A stretch of 56,825 nucleotides of DNA from Brachyspira sp. CAG:484 (GTDB taxonomy: Bacteria > Cyanobacteriota > Vampirovibrionia > Gastranaerophilales > Gastranaerophilaceae). A program made the position numbers and the translations under genes. The number at the start of each line of letters is the position of its first letter. The first letter of the stretch is position 1. Positions 51,696 to 56,825 of the stretch are shown here, one piece after another. The stretch spans positions 1-56,825 of the forward strand of contig HF989734.1 of the NCBI GenBank assembly GCA_000431315.1, read 5' to 3'. The notes beneath the pieces were generated by a model. It saw only the letters and a list, made by a program, of their open reading frames with translations, was not told where the DNA came from and made no database searches.

Positions 51696-52424
51696 CTATC
51701 TATCTCGTAACTTTGCAAGCAGCCTCAAAATTTCAATATAAAGCCAAACAAGAGTAACCATAAGACCAAATGCGCCATACCATTCATATTCTTTTGGCAG
51801 CATTCGCTGTGCACCCTGTTCTATAAAGTCAAAATCAACAATTAAATTTAACGCCGCAATACCGACAACAATTAGACTAAATCCAATTCCGACAGGACTT
51901 GATGTGAATATTTGAGGTATTCCTCGTCCAAACAATGAAGCCACAATTTGTATCAAATAAATTATAGCAATAGATAAAGTTGCGGTAAAAATTACTGCCC
52001 GGAATTTATCTGTACATACAATAACTTTTGCCTTGTAAAGCAGCAACATGGACAACATAGCGCCAAAAGTTGCAGCTATAGCCTGAATTACAATTCCGGC
52101 ATAAGAAGCTTCAAAAAATGCTGAAATACCTCCTACGAAAAAGCCTTCGCATATTGCATAAACAGGTGCCAAAACATTTGCAAACTTTCTTGCAAATGCA
52201 AGTATTAACGCTACAACAAAACCTGCAATTGCACCTCCTATACAAAGCATCATTGCTTTATCCATAAATCCCTGAAAAACCAGCGACCATGTGTAAGCTG
52301 CAGGAAGTAGTACCAGTGCAAATAAAATAAGTGTTTTATTTATTGCACCGTTAACTGTCATCGGCTGCGATTCTAACACAACTTCAGACTCAAGAAATTT
52401 ATCATTCAAAATAGGATTTGACAT
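51696..52424 (-). CDS. Bax inhibitor-1/YccA-family membrane protein
   Basis: This 242-residue protein has about seven hydrophobic spans and the family blocks APVYAICEGFFVGGIS (about residues 90-105) and FDFIEQGAQRMLPKEYEWY near the C-terminus, containing the conserved Asp and Glu thought to act in Ca2+/H+ leak. AAAGGAG lies six bases before ATG 52424. A 22-nt palindrome upstream carries TATAAT on both strands and is shared with the ABC exporter. The physiological role in bacteria is not settled. Confidence 0.88.
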   Translation of the reverse strand: MSNPILNDKFLESEVVLESQPMTVNGAINKTLILFALVLLPAAYTWSLVFQGFMDKAMMLCIGGAIAGFVVALILAFARKFANVLAPVYAICEGFFVGGISAFFEASYAGIVIQAIAATFGAMLSMLLLYKAKVIVCTDKFRAVIFTATLSIAIIYLIQIVASLFGRGIPQIFTSSPVGIGFSLIVVGIAALNLIVDFDFIEQGAQRMLPKEYEWYGAFGLMVTLVWLYIEILRLLAKLRDR

Positions 52425-52453
52425 ACACACTCCTTTCTTTATCAAAAAAATAT

Positions 52454-52475
52454 GATATAATACAATTATTATATC
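52454..52475. promoter_or_regulatory. Palindromic divergent promoter region of the BI-1 and ABC exporter genes
   Basis: GATATAAT (52454-52461), ACAATT, ATTATATC (52468-52475). Each arm contains a TATAAT -10 box facing outward. Confidence 0.5.
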
Positions 52476-52514
52476 ACAATTTTAATTATTTAACCATATT
52501 GGACAAAGGAATAG

Positions 52515-54323
52515 ATGTTTATAGAAAATTTCAGAAAATTTATTGATTATTTTGGGGAAAAGAGAAAACTTAAATTTTGCGGATTTATTATTTTATCATT
52601 AATTGCAGGCTTTCTTGAGTTTATCGGGATTGCTCTTATCTATCCGTTTATAATATTGATTGTCCGCCCTGAAGCAATTATAAACACAACCCTGTACCAA
52701 CACCTTACTTTTTTGACACACAGCAGTAATACAACAATGAATGCTCTGGCTTTAGGCGCATTGGCTTTATGCTTATTTATTTTTAAAAATATTTACATGA
52801 TTTATTTTTACTTTCTGCAAAGTAAATTCATTAATAACTGGAAGCGCGATATTTCTAACAAATTTATGCAATACTATATTTTCTCCAGTTACAAAGACAG
52901 CATTAAAAGCTCGCAATCCGATAAATCTTATGTATTAACGACACTATGCCCACAGGCACTCAATATTTTTATCTTCAGAATAATTGCATTAATAACAAAT
53001 ACAATTATCGTTTCCATGATAATTACACTAATTCTTATAAAATTTCCTGCAGCTGCATTGGTAACGATTACCTTTATAATATTAAGCATGCTCATTCAAA
53101 ATAAATTCTTTAAGAAAAAAATGTTTAAAATTAACAGGCAGATGAACAAAGAAAACCGTATCTTTAATGATATAAAATACACAAATATAGAAAATCTTAA
53201 AGAAATTAAAATTCTTTCAGCAGAGCAGGAATTTTACGAAACATACTGCGATCAGTCTGAAAAAATTAACTATTATCAATGTATGGCTGAATATTACAGC
53301 TCAATACCGCCTTATATTATAGAAATTCTTATTGTCGCAGCAATGATTATTCTGGGAGCATTCCTTTCTCTGGGTAATATCAACAACCAGCCTGTGATGA
53401 TAGCATCATTCTCTCTAGTTGCAGCTGCTATTTTCAGGATAGCGCCTGCATTGAACAGAATACAAACTGCTATCATAAATATTTCAAACGGAAGAACCTT
53501 TGTAAAAGCATTGCTTCTTGAATACGAAAAATGCAATATTAAAGACTTTAAACCTGTTTATACAAAAGACAAGAACAAATTTGGCTTTACTAAAAAAATT
53601 GAATTTAGAAATATAAACTTTGAGTATAAAGAAGGCAAACCTGTACTTAAAAATATTTCATTTGAAATAAATAAAGGAGATTTTGTAGGCATAATAGGGC
53701 TTTCCGGAGCCGGCAAGTCTACTATTGCAGATATTCTGATGGGATTGCTCCCGCCTTCTTCCGGGGAAATATTTGTCGATGGTAATAAATTAAATCCGGA
53801 AGAATTTGCGAAATTTCGTCAGATTATCGGATATGTGCCTCAGGAAATAAAGGTTTTAAATAAATCATTCAAAGAAAATGTAGCATGGGGAGTTAAACCG
53901 GAAGAAATTGATATAGACAGAGTTACAAGGGCTCTTTACGATGCAAAATTATATGACTTTGTAAAACAATTTGAAAACAACATAGATGCAGTTCCTTTTA
54001 TAGGTTCTACAGGAGCATCACTGGGACAAAAACAACGGCTGGCAATAGCAAGAGCATTATATAAAGAACCGGAAATATTAATATTTGATGAAGCGACTTC
54101 AGCATTAGATGTGAAAACTGAGCATGAAATAACAGACATGCTGACAGAACTCGGGCATGACAAAACAATTGTGGCAATTGCCCACAGATTATCTACTTTA
54201 AAATCATGCAATAAGCTAATTTATATCAAAGAAGGGGAGATTGTTGATATTGGTACATTTGAGGAGTTATCTTCCAGCCATGCGGATTTTGAAAATTTAA
54301 TAAAATTATCAACAATAAAATAA
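52515..54323 (+). CDS. ABC exporter, ATPase and permease in one chain (PglK-like)
   Basis: This 602-residue half-transporter has residues 1-330 as the six-span membrane domain (KFCGFIILSLIAGFLEFIGI and LFIFKNIYMIYFYFL are clear) and residues 350-602 as the ATPase, with Walker A GLSGAGKST, the Q-loop in VPQEIKVLN, a signature reading GASLGQKQRLA in place of LSGGQ, Walker B ILIFDEATSALD and the H-loop AIAHRLS. The layout resembles PglK-type lipid-linked oligosaccharide flippases. AAAGGA precedes the ATG. The cargo is unknown; the GT-D genes and hexapeptide acyltransferase suggest surface glycans, but this link is weak. Confidence 0.88.
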   Translation: MFIENFRKFIDYFGEKRKLKFCGFIILSLIAGFLEFIGIALIYPFIILIVRPEAIINTTLYQHLTFLTHSSNTTMNALALGALALCLFIFKNIYMIYFYFLQSKFINNWKRDISNKFMQYYIFSSYKDSIKSSQSDKSYVLTTLCPQALNIFIFRIIALITNTIIVSMIITLILIKFPAAALVTITFIILSMLIQNKFFKKKMFKINRQMNKENRIFNDIKYTNIENLKEIKILSAEQEFYETYCDQSEKINYYQCMAEYYSSIPPYIIEILIVAAMIILGAFLSLGNINNQPVMIASFSLVAAAIFRIAPALNRIQTAIINISNGRTFVKALLLEYEKCNIKDFKPVYTKDKNKFGFTKKIEFRNINFEYKEGKPVLKNISFEINKGDFVGIIGLSGAGKSTIADILMGLLPPSSGEIFVDGNKLNPEEFAKFRQIIGYVPQEIKVLNKSFKENVAWGVKPEEIDIDRVTRALYDAKLYDFVKQFENNIDAVPFIGSTGASLGQKQRLAIARALYKEPEILIFDEATSALDVKTEHEITDMLTELGHDKTIVAIAHRLSTLKSCNKLIYIKEGEIVDIGTFEELSSSHADFENLIKLSTIK

Positions 54324-54416
54324 GAAAAAAGACTTTACAATAAAAATTTTTTATTTTATAATAAACACATAAGCCCCAGATGATTTAATTTGCGGGTAAG
54401 AATAATAAAGTAATAA

Positions 54417-54488
54417 TCCTCAGTAGCTCAATGGCGGAGCAACCGGCTGTTAACCGGTAGGTTGTTGGTTCGAGTCCAACCTGGGGAG
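54417..54488 (+). tRNA. tRNA-Asn (anticodon GTT)
   Basis: Acceptor TCCTCAG with CTGGGGA, D arm GCTCAATGGCGGAGC, anticodon loop CTGTTAA (anticodon GTT), T arm GTTGG TTCGAGT CCAAC and discriminator G. CCA is not encoded, unlike the other two tRNAs. Confidence 0.95.
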
Positions 54489-54791
54489 TTTTTTATTACA
54501 TAAAAGGGGGGGGGGATTAGGCTCTAGCCCTTTTTTAATACCGTTTTCCAGAGTTCGATTGTTGTCCAAATTGGAGCGCAAATTGTACTGATTTTCTACG
54601 ATTATTTGAAACACCGGCTTTAATATCAGGTTAAAACTTTTGTCTTTGTATCTGATTTTTTCGCTGATAATTCCCAAAATTTCTCTGCGTTGAACAATAT
54701 TACCCTTTAAGTAATAAATTATGAACTTCCAAACTTCTGAAATAGCTTTATCAATCTTAGTTTCATTGGGGGTGTTGTATGCTATTCCGAA
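54450..54791 (-). pseudogene. Possible gene remnant carrying a C10 tract beside tRNA-Asn
   Basis: A minus-strand frame is open from 54791 to 54450 but has no ATG start and runs through C10 and then backwards through the tRNA, where it ends. The part before the tract (EVWKFIIYYLKGNIVQ and ISEKIRYKDKSF) has protein-like composition and looks like a winged-helix or small DNA-binding piece; the part after it is only the translated tRNA. It could be a decayed gene left by an integration at the tRNA, or noise. The 354-nt gap 54489-54842 holds nothing else clear. Confidence 0.25.
54506..54515 (+). repeat. G10 homopolymer downstream of tRNA-Asn
   Basis: The third G10 run of the window, 17 nt after the tRNA end. 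It is not inside a convincing gene on either strand. Confidence 0.8.
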
Positions 54792-54842
54792 TTATTTTTT
54801 CAACCGGTAGCAAAAATTATTTTGTCCGTACTTTATCCACAT

Positions 54843-56825
54843 ATGAAAATAAATAACTCTTATGATTATAATTATACCCCGAGAATATATACCCTTTCTG
54901 ATATAATGGATGGCAAAGTAACAATTCCGCCCCCGCCGCCAACCCCTCCTGACAGTTTTGTGAAAGCTAAAGTAGAAGCTTATGAAGCAATGCAAAAAGA
55001 AAATAAAAAAATTTTTCTTGAGTATATTTTTGCTCCCTCTAAAAAATATATTGAAAAGTTTTTGTCTTTACCTGACTATGGTGACTACATACTACCGTTT
55101 CTGACAGACCAAAAACCGGCTGAACTCGCTTATCTCTATAAACTGGCCTCAATGAAAGACAAAAATAATGAATTGCGCATACCTGGCGTATGTTTTCCGT
55201 TCTTTTCCGAAATACCTGCCGAACGGCTGAAGATGATTGAGCCGATAATCACATCGAAAAACTATTTGGGCGAATGGAATTATTCCGCTAATTTTATAAC
55301 AAAACTTGACCAATATCCCGACAAACAGCTTGAATTTATGGCAAAACTCGCAAAATATAAAGTAAACGGTTTTAATCTTCAGCGTATTGCATCAATTCCG
55401 CCGTCCATCCTTGACTGGGACAAAGTCATTGAAAAGGCAGAAACTCTAAACAAACTCTACGGGAAAGAGCTCAGAGAAATTGAGCTGTTTGTTAATGAAA
55501 ACAATGAATTTTATATCAGCGCAAAAATCTCGCTTCCGGACAAAGAGTTAAATAAAGAGAATTTCAAAGAAGTTTTTGCACATATTGATCTTGACCTGAA
55601 CCCCGCAAATAAACCACAAAATGAAAATTTTGACTCTACTGTTGACACAATGACAAAAAATCTTGAAACAAAACTCTGCCTGTTTAAAGAAGAAGAGCTG
55701 GACAGAATAGGGTTAAGTATACTCAAACAAGTTCCATCCGCTACAGAAGAAGAAATTTTTATAGTTATGCAAAAGCTCACACAGTTTGCAAACTATTCTT
55801 GCATACAAAAAATTTCAAAAGAACTTCAAAAGCTCAACATCGGAAAAATCCCTGCAATCGGTGATATAAATCCATATTTTGACTATTTCGGGAGTAGTAA
55901 AAAGTTGTTTCCGCTGTCAAAGTCGCAAGATGCAAACTATGCTTTTTTTATAACCAAAAAAGATATAAACAACAAAACAGAAATGAAGTTTATAAAAGAA
56001 TGGCTAGAAAAAGGAGCAATGAAAAATATAAAATTCATAAACCTCGAAGGCTGGTCTGACGGAGTAAATCTCCTGACTGACGACAAAAAACTGGAAGAAA
56101 AAACGAAACAGATTCTTTTGAAAGCGAAAAAACTGACAGAAAAAGATAAATACCTGACTTTCAGGGAAGCAGTAAGCAAAGTTTTAAACAATCATATTGA
56201 AACTACAATGAAAAACCTCGGTGCAGATATTACAACAATCAGCTTAGACGCCCCGGCTGCAAAATCCGTAATCATTGACCAGATGAAACCGGATTATCCA
56301 TCATCAGACCTTTTAAAGTCAACTATAGAATCTATATCAGAGCATTACACATCAAACGAAAATCTAAAAAAAGGACTGAGCGAAAGACTTGCAAAATATT
56401 TTGCTACAAATCTAAATGTCTATTCAAAACAGAGTATTATTGAAAACTTAAAAATTATTCACAAGAAAATCGATGATTATCTTGAAGCAAACGAGCTTCC
56501 AAAAGAAAATCTTTATTTCATTACCCCAAAACGAAACTATAAACGCAAGAGTTTTGAATTGATTACGAAAATGTATGCAGAACTCTATAATGTACCTGCA
56601 GAAAAAATTTTTTCTATAACTGATATTTGCCAACTGAACAAATTTCCCCCGAACTCCACTTTTGTTGCTATTGACGATATTGTCGGAACAGGAAAATCAA
56701 TGACAAACATCGGCGAATATTTGTTTTACGGAAATACAGTAGACGAGGACAAACATATACTCTTTGCGCCGATTTCAGGAACAGACTTTGGAATATCTTA
56801 TATAAGAGGCATAATAGCTTCTATC
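54843..56825 (+). CDS. Large hypothetical protein with a phosphoribosyltransferase-like C-terminal motif (partial)
   Basis: The frame runs from ATG 54843 to the window edge with no stop (661 codons). It begins MKINNSYDYNYTPRIYTLS and has a Pro-rich VTIPPPPPTPPDS stretch (residues 27-39). A long helical body with an internal repeat-like pattern of short Leu/Lys segments follows, and near residue 605 FVAIDDIVGTGKSMTN matches the PRPP-binding loop of type I phosphoribosyltransferases. No signal peptide is seen; the ATG has no clear Shine-Dalgarno. Such PRTase tails occur in conflict and stress proteins. The remaining C-terminus lies outside the window. Confidence 0.65.
   Translation, partial: MKINNSYDYNYTPRIYTLSDIMDGKVTIPPPPPTPPDSFVKAKVEAYEAMQKENKKIFLEYIFAPSKKYIEKFLSLPDYGDYILPFLTDQKPAELAYLYKLASMKDKNNELRIPGVCFPFFSEIPAERLKMIEPIITSKNYLGEWNYSANFITKLDQYPDKQLEFMAKLAKYKVNGFNLQRIASIPPSILDWDKVIEKAETLNKLYGKELREIELFVNENNEFYISAKISLPDKELNKENFKEVFAHIDLDLNPANKPQNENFDSTVDTMTKNLETKLCLFKEEELDRIGLSILKQVPSATEEEIFIVMQKLTQFANYSCIQKISKELQKLNIGKIPAIGDINPYFDYFGSSKKLFPLSKSQDANYAFFITKKDINNKTEMKFIKEWLEKGAMKNIKFINLEGWSDGVNLLTDDKKLEEKTKQILLKAKKLTEKDKYLTFREAVSKVLNNHIETTMKNLGADITTISLDAPAAKSVIIDQMKPDYPSSDLLKSTIESISEHYTSNENLKKGLSERLAKYFATNLNVYSKQSIIENLKIIHKKIDDYLEANELPKENLYFITPKRNYKRKSFELITKMYAELYNVPAEKIFSITDICQLNKFPPNSTFVAIDDIVGTGKSMTNIGEYLFYGNTVDEDKHILFAPISGTDFGISYIRGIIASI

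Noticed and set aside
1..56825. CRISPR array
   Set aside because: No evenly spaced short repeats with unique spacers were seen; the only long direct repeat is the single pair near 14063-14603.
1..56825. Insertion sequence or prophage
   Set aside because: No transposase, integrase or phage structural gene was seen; tRNA-Asn has only a doubtful remnant beside it.

Overview
The window is AT-rich bacterial chromosome that is almost fully coding. The most likely source is a gut Gastranaerophilales (Melainabacteria/Vampirovibrionia, the non-photosynthetic sister line of Cyanobacteria). This is inferred from the FTLAEVLITLGIIG pilin-like N-termini, a pyruvate:ferredoxin oxidoreductase, flagellar genes beside outer-membrane genes (LolA-like, LpxL-like), and small proteins with a VSF-type N-terminal motif. 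No database search was possible.

Layout. 1-5464 (minus): a B12-type radical SAM protein, RNase E/G and two small membrane proteins. 5601-9070: two related GT-D-like putative glycosyltransferases, one switched out of frame at a G10 tract, and a secreted glycine-zipper protein. 9163-12469: BlaI and PadR regulators, a DUF512 radical SAM/PDZ protein, and a pilin-like protein whose leader also contains a G10 tract. 12502-16592: glnA, then two near-identical terminator-ended repeats that look like tandem small RNAs, then a GH38 alpha-mannosidase. 16726-20610: a secreted protein, a FliJ/FliK/hook-protein cluster, a small HTH regulator and a divergent pilin. 20669-27971: recN, a sigma-70 factor, a PHP protein, a TrkH/KtrB K+ channel, an orphan glycosidase-like protein and a TPR protein.

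27973-39627 is the centrepiece: a two-armed cluster matching the aryl polyene (APE) pathway gene for gene. The minus arm has a ketosynthase-dehydratase fusion, a ketoreductase and a second ketosynthase. The plus arm has a chain-length-factor-like protein, an acyltransferase, two ACPs, a membrane protein, an AMP-ligase-dehydratase fusion, a thioesterase, a LolA-like carrier, an MMPL exporter and an LpxL-like acyltransferase. Together these could activate an aryl starter, extend it on ACP to a polyene, attach it to a lipid and move it to the outer membrane.

39684-56825: a hexapeptide acyltransferase, an AbiTii-like protein, tRNA-Ala and tRNA-Val, an RlmD-type methyltransferase, hypothetical proteins, nifJ (PFOR), mtaB, a Bax-inhibitor-1 protein, a PglK-like ABC exporter, tRNA-Asn, and a large partial protein with a phosphoribosyltransferase-like C-terminal motif.

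Recurrent themes are three G10 homopolymers (possible phase variation) and several genes whose -10 box lies only 5-6 nt before the start codon with no Shine-Dalgarno, suggesting leaderless mRNAs.
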